Notes: generated by a model not told the origin, from the sequence alone. 64,000 bases of DNA from Chlorops oryzae (GCA_020466095.1 CM035807.1:37445761-37509760), one strand, 5' to 3'. Positions 10,322-21,316 are shown, counted from the first letter of the stretch. A program made the numbers and translations.

Positions 10322-10769
10322 CCACCCACCCGGCATCAAATCCGCTCATTGGCGGAGGTCCGCACAGGCGAAGAAAAAACAGATTTCAAATTTCCTTGAG
10401 TTCCGTAAAACACCGCTCAGACGGAGATAAAAACGGATACACATCAGAGAGCGCAAATCTGATTACTCGCTCTCATTTCTTGTGTATTTTTTGTTTATAC
10501 AAAATTTTTCTCTCTCTCTCTCTCTCTCTCGCTTGCACGCCGGTGTTGGTTGAATAAAAGGATTACTGAGAAATTTTTCGATTTTGCGCATCAGTAGAAG
10601 AATTAAACCGATTAAGCGTGCGCTTGTACTGGCTTGTCAATATAAATATTATTATTAATAAATTACTTTAAAAAAACTACTGAAAATTCTTGGCGATGGA
10701 GAATTATGATCGATATTTTTGCAAGGAGTCCAGCAACAGCAAGGAATTGATATGAAACGTATGAATACT
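10322..10769. other. unassigned sequence with a CT microsatellite
   Basis: Contains a (CT)n run at about 10508-10530. The left edge, CCACCCGGCAT, is mirrored by ATGCCGGGTGGG at 11229-11240, hinting at another inverted-repeat element spanning 10326-11237, but no target duplication was found. No coding sequence is recognised. Confidence 0.3.
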
Positions 10770-12941
10770 GCCTTAAAGGGTTAATTCTTTTATTAATTAA
10801 TTTGTTTTTCAGATAAATTGGATCATTTAAAAAAAATTCAGCAACAAATTATTTAGTTATTAAAAAGACTGCATATCAAAAATCTACCACCTAAGATTTG
10901 AATTAATTCATAACAATTGTTATTCCTTTAAGAATAAGAAGAATCAGAAATGAAAAGAAATATCATATAAAAGAAAAAGCAAAACCAATCAAATTTTCTT
11001 ATTCAAATTCCAATAGGAAAATGCTAATAGGAAACCCGCAAAACCTTCGCTAAAACGTCCAAAAACGGATCCGCAGGCGGAGGCTTGCGCGAATCGTAAA
11101 TGAACGTTCTTGTGCCACAAACTGAGCGACGAAGTGTGTATACGCGAATCGTTTTCGGATCCGAAAACGGACGTTTTGTCCGCAAAAACCCGCAAAATTC
11201 TTCGCCTGCGGATCCGTTCTCGGATCTCAATGCCGGGTGGGCAATGTCATATGATAATTTCTAGAGGTGGCAAAGGAAAAACAGCAAATACTAGTAGCAT
11301 GAACAATCATATTAAATACCGACATCCATCGCTGATACCTCAGTTAAATTCAACGGTCAAATTTTCGGCATCAGACGAATCCTGCTTGTCGCAAATTCAA
11401 GCGAAAGGACTACCTATAGCGATGCCTACTCCTTCAATATCAGCGTCAACATCAGTCGGTGCATTTCAGAAAAGCCAACAAAATATTGAAGACAGTTTTG
11501 TTGCACAGTGGTCACGCGAGGACTTTAGATCGAAAGACATCAAGATTGCGATAGGTGAGATGATTGTATGTTACTTGACAACCAGCCGTTGTCAATTGTT
11601 GAAAACATTGGATTTAGAAACCTGATAAGAAAAGTTAAACCAAAATATAACTTACCGGGCAGAAAGTACTTTACGGAGACCATCATTCCTAAACTTTACG
11701 AAGAGACTAAATTTGAAATACAAAAAGGGGTGATGAGTGCAGTTGCAATTTCTGTCACTACTGACATGTGGACAAACATAAATAATAAAGAAAGTTTCTT
11801 AAGTTTTACAGCTCACTGGCTCGACAAAAATATCAAATTCGACCATGCAGTATTGAAAATTAAGCATTTCCCTGAAACGCACACCGCCAATAATATACGA
11901 GAAGTTTAGCTCATATACTCTCACAGTTATTGCAAAAAAGACCCTTCTCTGTATGCACATGCATACAAAAAACTTAATACAAAAAACCGCGGAGAGCACG
12001 CCGCGTAGAATACGAACTGATTAATATAGTGAATGCTTTCAAGCTTCAAAGCTTTAGTTAGATCTTCCATTTAAGAGTCATTTCTGATGCTAGAATTCAA
12101 GGTTATGAATTGCAGTCAAAGGTAGTTCTAATACGCAAACCGAAATTTGACTCAATAGTCAGCCAATTCGTAAAAATTGCTCTGATGAGACCCCTGACGG
12201 CAGGTCGAAACGTACGTCAGCAAATCGTCGCTTATAGATGCCTTTCTCAAGCATCGCTTGAAAATTAGATTTCACATTAATAAATTAATTATTGTTCTTC
12301 TAGAAAAAAACTTTCGTTGCAGAAAAGAGTCACCAAAATGGGACCAAAAATGCAAAAAAATAGGAATCTGTTGATTCGCTATATAAAGAGAAGTTTAGCT
12401 CATATACTCTCACAGATATACGAAACTGTTTCGAAGAAATTCCAACCTTGTGGAATATTATTACTATTATTATTGATAGGGGGTTAAAGAGCACGTCGAC
12501 CTATAAGATCTATTGTTCCCCCTTTGCCATCCTCAGAGCGAGTCTCTGAGTCCTGCGTCCAGCAGGAATTTTAGTATATAACCTACACTGCTGGATTTGA
12601 GTTCCGCTTCGTGTAGTATTTGCCCCCAAAGTTACTAAATCTAGCTTTTTTCAGGGCAGGACATGACCCGATGATGTGAGCTGCAGTGTATAATAAAAAA
12701 GTCTTTATTTCAATTTTTGTGATTTTGAAAAATGAATGCAATCAAAGAATTCAAATAACAAATTACACTGGTCGGCAATGAAATCCTCCTTTTGTGTTTC
12801 AGTAGTGGCTCTAGTATATACTGGTCGGCCGAATAATTGAAAAATATCAAAAAAATTCCATCAAGTAAGGATTTCGACAAAATCGCGTTTTAATTTTTTA
12901 CCACCATTGCTTCATTTGAACTAATTTTTCTCAAATGTGGT
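10770..12941. repeat. 2.1-kb dispersed repeat unit, copy 1
   Basis: Nearly identical to 56039-58100, starting at GCCTTAAAGGGTTAATTC and ending in CTCAAATG. The unit is composite. It contains a broken BED/hAT transposase (11227-11909), an internal direct repeat AGAAGTTTAGCTCATATACT (about 11900 and 12389), and from about 12458 a sequence with (ATT)n followed by a GTCGACC-containing block that looks like a reversed LINE 3' tail. No terminal inverted repeat or target duplication is seen, so it may be a segmental copy and not a single element. Confidence 0.75.
11227..11909 (+). pseudogene. hAT transposase N-terminal fragment (BED finger), copy 1
   Basis: The first part (ending near 11570) contains the second half of a BED zinc finger, with histidines in MNNHIKYRH. 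It then has a linker and SFVAQWSREDFRSKDIKIAIGEMI. The frame is then lost by an extra TGTT near 11571 and resumes at 11575 with LDNQPLSIVENIGFRNL and the start of the hAT RNase-H-like fold (ISVTTDMWTNINNKESFLS, where the D of TTDMW is the first catalytic residue). It ends at a stop at 11909. The C-terminal half, including the dimerisation region, is missing. Copy 2 (56379-57026) lacks the frameshift but has lost the BED part. Confidence 0.75.
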
Positions 12942-13464
12942 TTTAGCTTTTTTTAAATTTTAAAAACTTTTGTATTTGTCAAACATCATTCTTCAATATT
13001 TTATCAAAAATAAATTGAAAATCTTTAAATGAATCGTGTAAAATGGTGCTCAAAGTCAAAAAATTGAAAAAAATTACATAAAATTTTAATTTTTTTTTTT
13101 TGTTTACATGAAAATAACTCAACCATAAACAGCATTTTTGCAATGCCAATATCTTAAATGGCAGCCCAATCAATTATGTGCAGAACACGTGAAATGTCAG
13201 AACTGTAGCACAATCCTTTTTCGCGATATAAGGTTTTTCTAAAACAACTCAATTCGGATTTTTGTATACATGGGCAATTCCATTTGTTGGTACATTACAC
13301 TTTTTTTAATTTTGGGCACATAACTTCTTAAGTATTTTAAAACACGATGTCGAGCTTTTCCAGTTAATAAGGATAGGCATGAGTTCTAGAAAATCCAATA
13401 TTTAATTTTGAAAAAAGTCCATGGGGCCTCCTGGTAATGCTGCTTAAAAGGCGTTTGTACGTTA
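12942..13464. other. AT-rich sequence up to the assembly gap
   Basis: No recognisable coding or repeat feature. It ends at the 100-base gap. Confidence 0.4.
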
Positions 13465-13564
13465 NNNNNNNNNNNNNNNNNNNNNNNNNNNNNNNNNNNN
13501 NNNNNNNNNNNNNNNNNNNNNNNNNNNNNNNNNNNNNNNNNNNNNNNNNNNNNNNNNNNNNNNN
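13465..13564. other. assembly gap (100 N)
   Basis: Exactly 100 undetermined bases, the usual placeholder for a gap of unknown length. Confidence 0.98.
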
Positions 13565-14300
13565 CTTTATTTATTTTTGGGGGGGGGCGGAATTTTTACA
13601 GGACTCTCGGTCCCGATTCTTGTCCAAATTTCACTTATTGGTAGGTTTGAAACCAACGGCGGGGGGACCGAAAACGGACCCGGGGGGAAAAAGCCACCAA
13701 AACGGCTGCTTGATTCATTTTTTTGGAAACACTAAAATTTTTCATTTGGAGTTAATTTCCCCTTTCAAATTTGCAAAAACTTTCCCCGCAGTTTAAAAAA
13801 ACAACTTCTTGGTTTTTCCTTTTCCCAAAACCGGCAAACTGCGAAAAAAAAAATTTTAAAAATGAATTTAAAGTTCGTATTTCTTCGTTCGAAACTCCCT
13901 TAAATTGTATGGTTAAAAGCCAAAATATGCTTTTTTAATAAATATTTATTCTGGAGTTCCTTTAAAGTATTAAAATTGTCTTCTTCTTGATTTTGTTGTT
14001 GGGGCTCATTAGGCATTGAAAAACCCTGCCAAGATAGGAAATTGGCATTCAATTTTCGACAGAAAAACGCGCCTGCAGGGTTTTTTAACGAACAATGTTC
14101 CCTTTTTCCCGGGGCCCCCGGCACTTGTGAAATACAATTTATCCCGAAAATCGTTTCAGAGCTTCCGCCCATCCAAATTTCACTCCCCAACAATTTTGAT
14201 TTTTTTCCAAAAAATTTTTATTCGCTTAAAATGGTATGGTAGCAAAATTCAACATCCTTCCTTAAAACCATTGTTTTTTTTTTGAATGACAACATTTGTA
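13565..14300. other. anomalous, probably low-quality sequence beside the gap
   Basis: Long G, C, A and T runs occur here at high density, such as GGGGGGGGGCGG at 13580-13591, GGGGGGACC, CCCGGGGGGAAAAA and CCCGGGGCCCCCGG. This is unlike anything else nearby. The pattern looks like uncorrected sequence or a poorly polished contig end. No gene is supported, and the frames spanning the gap are artefacts. Confidence 0.5.
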
Positions 14301-15000
14301 GTTCCCTTTCCAAAAAAAAATTTGCTTTCTTTTTTCGAACAAAGCAACAACTGACCGGCGCGCTTGAACAAATGGCTTTAAAAACGACATGGCTTCGAAA
14401 AGGTGCCATGAAACCTTTTGCCCGGCGCCACTTCCTGATGGCACGTACATTTTTAGTTCTCTTGAAAATCGCTCACGGAGCGCATTCCACCGCCTCATAC
14501 AAATATCAGCGTCAAAGAAAATACAAACTTTTGAAAATATATAAAAACAACATAACCTCATTACTCGCATTACATGTTGAGTTCATTTGTACGCCTATTT
14601 CTTCCCACACACATCGCTTCTTGTTAACAACGCATGTTGTTTATTGTTAATGAAGCTGCGCATTTCCACAAAATTGATCAGCATTTCATCGTGCATTTTT
14701 CACACAAATAACCAAATTCTGCCGCTTCTGTTCAGTACAAATTTGAATCAGCTGATTCGCTCTGACATAAGACTGCATAAGAAAAATCTGTTTTCTACAG
14801 CTTCTTCTGTTCTGTTATGTTATGTATTGAATAGATAGAACCAGCTGATTATGCTATGTTATGTTATGCCGTATTATGCCATGAATGATTGCAGCTTAAG
14901 TTGCATATGTTTTATTATATTAAATAATATATAACTATTTATTTAACCCTATTGCAAACAGGTTACCATAGAAAGAGCCCTTTCTTCCTTGAAGTTAATT
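14301..15000. other. no gene recognised
   Basis: AT-rich unique sequence. ATGTTATGTTATG-type simple repeats occur near 14815-14880. The open frames are short and show no domain. Confidence 0.4.
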
Positions 15001-15631
15001 TAATAATAATAATATGGAGCGTGAGTCTTCCCAAAGGCTGGCACTGCGGCCCAGATGACCTATTGTGCCAAGATTCACTATTTTTATGAAAAGCCCCTCA
15101 TAGCTCTCCTAATAAAGTCCAGAATCGCCTCTGGAGAAGAATTCCTAATATGTCCTAATGACGGAAATTCTGAATGGATACATTTCTTCTGTGATGTCCT
15201 AAGGCAGGACATTCGAAAAGAATGTGCAAAGTTGTTTCCGCGTCTTTGAGGCATAATCTGCATTCCGAGTTATCGGAAAGGCGAAGTTTGTCCATGTGAT
15301 ACTTAAGCCCAAAATGGCCCGTAAGAAAACCCGTAAGCAATCTTATGCTATCTTTTGAAAGCTTAAGAATATTGGAGTAAGAGTAAGGTTTTATAAGCAA
15401 TTTACTCTGCCTCAGTCCGGGAAAGTCGTCCCAGTACATAAGGTGAAGGAGATTTTCTTTCTCTCTGATTTTTTCTTTAATACCCGCCCAGTTTAACCCA
15501 CAAAAAGGCTGAGGACCGATAAAAGGGGTATTTGATGCCTTTCTTGCTAGACTATCAGCTAGCTCATTACCATCAATCCCCGTGTGACCAGGGACCCAAA
15601 ATAAATCAACTTTATTGCGTGTTCTGAAGTA
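15001..15631 (-). pseudogene. LINE 3' end: RNase H and C-terminal zinc-binding region
   Basis: On the minus strand a 160-residue frame begins with the end of an RNase H domain (FWVPGHTGIDGNELADSLAR, the conserved HTGI.GNELAD block). It finishes with a CRLC...TLHILFECPAL cysteine-histidine motif typical of the ORF2 C-terminus of R1/LOA/I-type LINEs. The LINE ends on the plus-strand left at a (TAA)n-type tail (15001-15014). The upstream part continues at 17731-17854, beyond the inserted hAT element, which restores VIFSDSQASIK, the middle of RNase H. Confidence 0.85.
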
Positions 15632-15907
15632 GTCCAAAGTAGTGTTGTAAAAAAATATTCAAAGTTTCGATTTAATCAATTTTTTTGGCTTTCGATCGAT
15701 TTTTTTAGAATCGATTGTTTTTTTCGACTTTTAATAAAATCCATTTTTTCTTTCGATGTTAAATTTTTTTGGAAACTCTGGAAAATGTTTAAAATATGAG
15801 CAAAACGATATGTAAAAATTGAAAAAATACAGCAATTGACGGTCAATTCTTCTGAATGCACCTCCAAAAGTGAACAGAACTATAATTGAATATCATTAAT
15901 TGAGTAG

Positions 15908-16212
15908 CGTTAGGTAAGGTAAGGTTAGGGTGGCTACCTTTTTTAAGGGGACACACTTAGGCCGCATATGGGCCCGTTGTGATACCACGAGGGAAGGCAT
16001 GCCTTCCTAGTTACACCTTTGGTGGAGCCAGTTAGACTCATTTATGAAGCGAGCCATGTCTTTTATTCGAACAGATGTTAGCTCAGTGAGGGAGGAGAAG
16101 AAGAAGGAGTCGAGCAGCCTGGATTTTCTCCTGGCCAGAGTCGGGCAGTGACACATGAGGTGGCTTGCTGGTTCTTCTTCCTCCTCCGATCTGCAACTTC
16201 TACAGTGTAAAA
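15908..16212 (-). repeat. probable 5'-truncated LINE 3' tail
   Basis: It begins on the plus strand with GTAAGGTAAGGTTAGGGTGG, i.e. a (CCTTA)n-like tail on the minus strand, followed by about 280 bases with higher GC than the surroundings. This is the usual look of a short, 5'-truncated fly LINE. No ORF. Confidence 0.4.
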
Positions 16213-16390
16213 GACCTCAATTATTGATTGACTGCTTAAATATAAGTCAATCTTGCTCTTCGATTCTTTGGCAATTCCCCTTTGTAGTTGCGTTGAACGG
16301 CAACTGTTATTTTTCGACTTTTACCCCATTCGCGAAGGAATATTTTTAAAAATACTGTTACTCTGTTATTTTATAAACTTCAGAAAACAA

Positions 16391-17575
16391 ACAAGTAAGA
16401 AAGTTCAAGTCGGTCAGGCCCGACTTTGAAATACCCAGCGTCCTGACGTTATGAACGCACTATGTTTTGCTTCATCTATTTATGGGCGTGACAGTGGAGG
16501 GCCACATAAATAATTTCCCTACAAACTTTCATTCGCCTTGCTGTAACCTATGTTGCGAATTTGAAGCTTCTACGACTTTTACTTCGGAAGTAATACGATA
16601 AATCTTCATTTGTGGGCGTGGCAGTGGGCGGGACCAAATAAAATTTTTTCCTACACCTTTCATTCGCCTTGGTGAACCTATGTTGCGATTTTGAAGCTTC
16701 TACGCCTTTTACATCGGAAGTTACGAAAAATCTTTCATTTTGTGGGCGTAGGCAGTGGGCGGGCCTCATAAAATTTTTTCCTACACCTTTCATTCGTCTT
16801 GGTCAACCTATGTTGAGAATTTGAAGCTTCTATGTCTTTTACTTCGGAAGTTACGAAAATATCTACCATTTGTGGGCGTGGCAGTGGGCGGGATACATAA
16901 ATTTTTCTTCCTACACCTTTCATTTGCCTTTGTCAACCTATGTTGCGATTTGAAGCTTCTACGCCTTTTACCTCGGAAGTTACGAAAAATCTTCATTTGT
17001 GGCGTAGCAGTGGGCGGGCCGCATACAATTTTTTCCTACACCTTTCATTCGTCTTGGTCAACCTATGTTGCGAATTTGAAGATTCTACGCCTTTTACTTC
17101 ACAAGTTACGATAAGCCCTTATTTGTGGGCTTATTTGTGGTGCTCACGGAGGGCGGCGTCCATTTTTTTCCAGGATATGTCCCATTTTGTAGTTTACCAG
17201 TACACCAAATATCAATGGAATGTGTTGAGTGGTTCGCAAGTTACAAGCATTTTACTAAACACATTATATTCATTTTGGGCGTGGCAGTGGGCGGATGTCT
17301 CCCATTTTTACTTAGGATCATACTCGGATCCCGATATACCTGTGTGCCAAATTTCGACTTGATTGGTCCAGCCGTTTCGGAGGAGATCCGACCACGGACG
17401 GACGGAAGACGGACGGACGACGACACGGACGGACGGACGGACAGACGGACATGTCTAAATCGATTCAGTTTTTGATCCTGATCATTTCTATTTTATATGT
17501 CTATATCTCCGGAGCTTAGTTCTCCCTGTTACAAGATTCGCACAAAACTAATATACCCCGCTTACGCTGGGTATA
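16391..17575 (+). mobile_element. DINE-1-like Helentron element, copy b
   Basis: One end is ACAAGTAAGAAAG followed by a hairpin AAGTCGGTCAGGCCCGACTT. The other end is the hairpin TATACCCCGCTTACGCTGGG. Between them are at least five monomers of a roughly 120-bp tandem repeat carrying GTGGGCGTGGCAGTGGGCGG, the AAATTTCGACTTGATTGG core and a (GACG/GACA) microsatellite at 17390-17450. It has no transposase. The open frames across the monomers are repeat artefacts. Confidence 0.85.
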
Positions 17576-17730
17576 AAAATAGGCATTATAAATAGGTTTG
17601 GAAAAAATTAAAAATAAATCGATTTAATCGATTTATTGCTTCAATTAATCATCCAACATCGATTTATAACTCAGGTCTTCGATTAATCGAAAATCGATTT
17701 TTTCTTAAATTTTACAACTCTAGTCCAAAG

Positions 17731-17854
17731 CATTTGAGGACTTGCTTTGGCTTAAACGTCCAAGATGATAAAGGTTTAATAGAGGCCTGACTGTCAGAAA
17801 ATATGACAATTCTTTGGCCCGCGGGGTTTTTGCTGATTACACAGGTATACAAGG
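17731..17854 (-). pseudogene. LINE RNase H, central part
   Basis: The minus-strand reading gives SKNPAGQRIVIFSDSQASIK, the second strand and helix of RNase H around the catalytic D of SDSQ. It connects downstream to 15631 once the inserted hAT is ignored. It connects upstream to the LINE fragment at 18445 once the inverted-repeat element is ignored. Confidence 0.75.
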
Positions 17855-18444
17855 TTTTGGACCAGAGAAACTGGATAGCGACCCTATAGGAATTTATCGA
17901 TACATCGATATTATTTGTTTATTTGAAAGAATTTGTCAACATTTAAAAAAATTCGTTTTTGTCATTTTCAGCGAAAATCCTCATAAAATTAGAACGACGC
18001 AACGGATTTTTTTTGTTTTAGGCTCAAAACTTTTTCAATTGATTGTTCTTTCATTCAAAGTATTAAGACCTGGAATACCAGCCTTGGTTCGGAAATTATA
18101 ACCATTTGAATTTCAAGTTTTTAAACAAAATCGCTAAAAATTGGAAATCAGCATCGCGTTTTTTGCCCTATAGCTTCCAAGTTACTGAATCAATTCCAAA
18201 TTTGTGTATAAAGGATACGTTGCGTTGTCATTCCTCTTTCATATGAGTACCAAAAACTTTGAAATCGGTTAAGGCATATAGGGTCTACGACCTCATTATT
18301 GACATAGACTATAGGTAAAAATGTCAAAAACCGTTATTTAACGATTTCTCAAAAACTTGACGTCATAGAGAAAAACGGGTACCAGATTCGGAATCAGCAC
18401 GAAAAATTCCTATAGGGTCGCTATCCAGTTTTTCTGGTCCAAAA
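17855..18444. mobile_element. unnamed inverted-repeat element, copy A (590 bp)
   Basis: The ends form an inverted repeat of about 43 bases. The outer part is TTTTGGACCAGARAAACTGG and the inner part is TAGCGACCCTATAGGAATTT. There is no coding capacity. It interrupts LINE RNase H. Two more copies exist: inverted at 18878-20678 and direct at 21317-21866. The superfamily could not be assigned because no clear target duplication is visible. Confidence 0.7.
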
Positions 18445-18877
18445 GTTGGCCTTTATTTGTAAACTTGTGTTATGGATCTTACGCATATATTTATTGCGTG
18501 GATTTCGGCTTGGAAGACACTAGGCCATATGCACATAGGTTCCGATATTCTTGTGCCTCGTCCATATATACCTCCACCAGTCCCGTTATCCATTTTTGAT
18601 CCATCCGTGTACCAAATCAAGCTTTTGGGGGTCAATCTGAGGGCCTCCATTCGAACACGTTGACCGGGATGGGAAGGCACTTTGAATTTCCTTCCAAAGT
18701 GGGGCTCTGCGTCAATAAAATCACTCACGCAAAGTGGTATTTTGTTGATTCGAAACCACTTCAAAATCCTTTGATGACCATAGTCAGGAAGAAGCTGTTT
18801 GGTTGGTATCTTCAGCCTAATTGCACAAAGTGCAGCTGATGTTTCGTCGTGAATGTGCAAGGGAGTCAGCCCAACAA
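18445..18877 (-). pseudogene. LINE ORF2 fragment, duplicated
   Basis: The minus-strand frame carries the end of the reverse transcriptase thumb and the start of RNase H (LIWYTDGSKMDNGTGGGIYG, with the catalytic D of YTDGS). It is a near-identical copy of 21867-22303. It ends abruptly at AACAATAG, where the shared bases TAGC are also the start of inverted-repeat element copy B. Confidence 0.85.
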
Positions 18878-20678
18878 TAGCGACCCTATAGGAATTTTTC
18901 GTGCTGATTCCGAATCTGGTACCCGTTTTTCTCTATGACGTCAAGTTTTTGAGAAATCGTTTAAATAACGGTTTTTGACATTTTTATACCCAGCGTAAGC
19001 GGGGTATATTAGTTTTGTGCAAATCTTGTAACAGGAGAATTAAGCTCCGGAGATATAGAAAAATATATATAGAAATGATCAGGATCAAAAACTGAATCGA
19101 TTTAGACATGTCCGTCTGTCCGTCTGTCCGTCTGTCCGTCTGTCCGTCCGTCCGTCTGTCCGTCTGTCCGTCCGTCCGTGGTCGGATCTCCTCCGAAACG
19201 GCTCGACCAATCAAGTCGAAATTTGGCACACAGGTATATCGGGATCCGAGTATGATCCTAAGTAAAAATGGGAGACATCCGCCCACTGCCACGCCCACAA
19301 ATTAATTTATTGTGTTTTCAATAAAATGCTTGTAACTTGCGAACCACTCAACACATTCCATTGATATTTGGTGTACTGGTAAACTACGAAATGGGACATA
19401 TCCTGGAAAAAAATGGACGCCGCCCTCCTCGAGCCACGCCCAGAAATAAGCCCAAAAATAAGGTCTTATCGTAACTTCCGAAGTAAACGGCGTAGAAGCT
19501 TCAAATTCGCAGCATAGGTTCACCAAGGCGAATGAAAGGTGCAGGAAAAAATTTTTTGTGGCCCGCCCACTGCCACGCCCACAAATGAAGTTTTTTCGTA
19601 ACTTCCGAAGTAAAAGGCGTAGAAGCTTCGAATTCGCAACATAGGTTCACCAAGGCGAATGAAAGGTGTAGGGAAAAATTTTTTTGTGGCCCGCCCACTG
19701 CCACGCCCACAAATAAAGATTTTTCGTAACTTCCGAAGTAAAAGGCGTAGAAGCTTCGAATTCGCAACATAGGTTCACCAAGGCGAATGAAAGGTGTAGG
19801 AAAAAATTTTTTTTGGCCCGCCCACTGCCACGCCCACAAAAAAGATTTTTCGTAACTTCCGAAGTAAAAGGCGTAGAAGCTTCAAATTCGCAACATAGGT
19901 TCACCAAGGCGAATGAAAGGTGTAGAAAAAATTTTTTTGTGGCCCGCCCACTGCCACGCCCACAAATAAAGATTTTTCGTAACTTCCGAAGTAAAAGGCG
20001 TAGAAGCTTCGAATTCGCAACATAGGTTCACCAAGGCGAATGAAAGGTGTAGGAAAAAATTTTTTTTGGCCCGCCCACTGCCACGCCCACAAAAAAGATT
20101 TTTCGTAACTTCCGAAGTAAAAGGCGTAGAAGCTTCAAATTCGCAACATAGGTTCACCAAGGCGAATGAAAGGTGTAGGAAAATAATTTATGTTGCCCTC
20201 CCACTGCCACGCCCACAAATAGAGAAGCAAAACATAGTGCGCTCATAATGTCGGGACGCTGGGTATTTCAAAGTCGGGCTTGACCGACTTTAGCTTTCTT
20301 ACTTGTTACCTATAGTCTATGTCAATAATGAGGTCGTAGACCCTATATGCCTTAACCGATTTCAAAGTTTTTGGTACTCATATGAAAGAGGAATGACAAC
20401 GCAACGTATCCTTTATACACAAATTTGGAATTGATTCAGTAACTTGGAAGCTATAGGGCAAAAAACGCGATGCTGATTTCCAATTTTTAGCGATTTTGTT
20501 TAAAAACTTGAAATTCAAATGGTTATAATTTCCGAACCAAGGCTGGTATTCCAGGTCTTAATACTTTGAATGAAAGAACAACCAATTGAAAAAGTTTTGA
20601 GCCTAAAACAAAAAAAATCCGTTGCGTCGTTCTAATTTTATGAGGATTTTCGCTGAAAATGACAAAAACGAATTTTTA
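18878..20678. mobile_element. inverted-repeat element, copy B, split by a DINE insertion
   Basis: It reads TAGCGACCCTATAGGAATTT at 18878 and continues as the reverse complement of copy A to 18984. After the DINE insertion (18985-20306) it resumes at 20307 and runs to about 20678, where homology stops. The second terminus is lost. Together with copy A it forms a large inverted repeat with the LINE fragment as the loop. Confidence 0.75.
18985..20306 (-). mobile_element. DINE-1-like Helentron element, copy c
   Basis: It starts with the hairpin TATACCCAGCGTAAGCGGGG, has a (GTCY)n microsatellite (about 19108-19180), the AAATTTGGCACACAGG core and six tandem monomers of 126-128 bp (GTAACTTCCG at 19471, 19598, 19726, 19852, 19979 and 20105). 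It ends with the AAAGTCGGGCTTGACCGACT hairpin and CTTACTTGT. The empty site is known from copies A and C of the host repeat, and the insertion lies between two T residues without a clear duplication, as expected for Helentrons. Monomers 3-4 and 5-6 are near-identical pairs, so the last expansion was of a 253-bp dimer. Confidence 0.9.
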
Positions 20679-20799
20679 TTTTTGGTATATTCTTCGCTCG
20701 TTCATATGTATATTTCAGTTCGAATTGTGTATGTTGGTAAAACTGGCTTAAAAAACATAAAACTTAAATTCTATTTTAAACCTATCTTTAAAGCTAAAA
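20679..20799. other. short unassigned segment
   Basis: AT-rich link between the broken end of inverted-repeat copy B and the conserved unknown fragment. No feature is seen. Confidence 0.3.
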
Positions 20800-20811
20800 C
20801 CAATTTAAACT

Positions 20812-21290
20812 TTAAAAATGAACAGAATTTGAACTGAGCCTTTTGTATTGTTTACTGTCTGTTTCGCGTATAAGGGACCAGCAATAGTCACTCAACATTC
20901 CTTCATCCCAAAAGCCCTTATAATTTTTTTCAATCCTCTGTAGGTCCTGGTGAATGCGCTCTCCTTGTTCGTCGCTAGTTTTGCCCAAGTTTTCGGGGAA
21001 GAAATCCAAATGTGAGTGGAGAAAATGTATTTTTAGTGACATCCGAACTCCCATTTTTCGATAATTTTTCAAAAGTCCTCCAACTATTTTTATGTAGTTG
21101 TCGCTTTTTTTATTTCCCAAAAATTTCCCACAACGTCTTTAAATGATGACTAAGCAGCTGCTTCTATAGGTGACAGATGTTTCGAAAAGTGTTCATCACG
21201 CATGATTTTTCTGATGTCTGGTCCAATAAAAACACCTTCTTTAATTTTGGCATAGGAAATTTTCGGAAAAAATTTAATCAAATATTGAAG
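20812..21290 (-). pseudogene. fragment of a conserved arthropod protein family of unknown function
   Basis: The minus-strand residues SLKIHFLHSHLDFFPENLG, SDEQGERIHQD and MLSDYCWSLIRE belong to a family I recognise as multicopy in arthropod genomes, without a known function. An upstream piece (21130-21290) in other frames gives YAKIKEGVFIGPDIRKIMRD and SFKDVVGNF, with one in-frame stop and one frameshift before the longer frame. The preserved family motif and multicopy habit suggest a transposon-carried or retrocopied gene. It lies between two arms of the inverted-repeat element. Confidence 0.55.
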
Positions 21291-21316
21291 GCTGGTCCAA
21301 TCTCGATCGGTCGATA

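Larger units (their letters stand above)
15640..17722. mobile_element. non-autonomous hAT-like element, itself interrupted
   Basis: The ends TAGTGTTGTAAAA and TTTTACAACTCTA are inverted, and an 8-bp duplication GTCCAAAG flanks them (15632-15639 and 17723-17730). It sits inside the LINE RNase H. Its own sequence is rich in ATCGATTTTTT blocks. Two later insertions lie within it: a LINE-tail-like repeat (15908-16212) and a DINE element (16391-17575). Confidence 0.8.

Noticed and set aside
13437..13796. An ORF across the first gap
   Set aside because: It depends on undetermined bases and on low-quality sequence.
19108..19180. Regular short repeats (GTCCGTCTGTCC) resembling a CRISPR array or telomere-like array
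   Set aside because: It is the GTCY microsatellite of a DINE-like element. There are no unique spacers, and the genome is eukaryotic.
19501..20160. Long open frames with VNLCCEFEASTPFTSEVTK repeats, suggesting a repetitive protein
   Set aside because: They are readings of the 127-bp DINE monomers, occur in several frames and both strands, and contain no fold.
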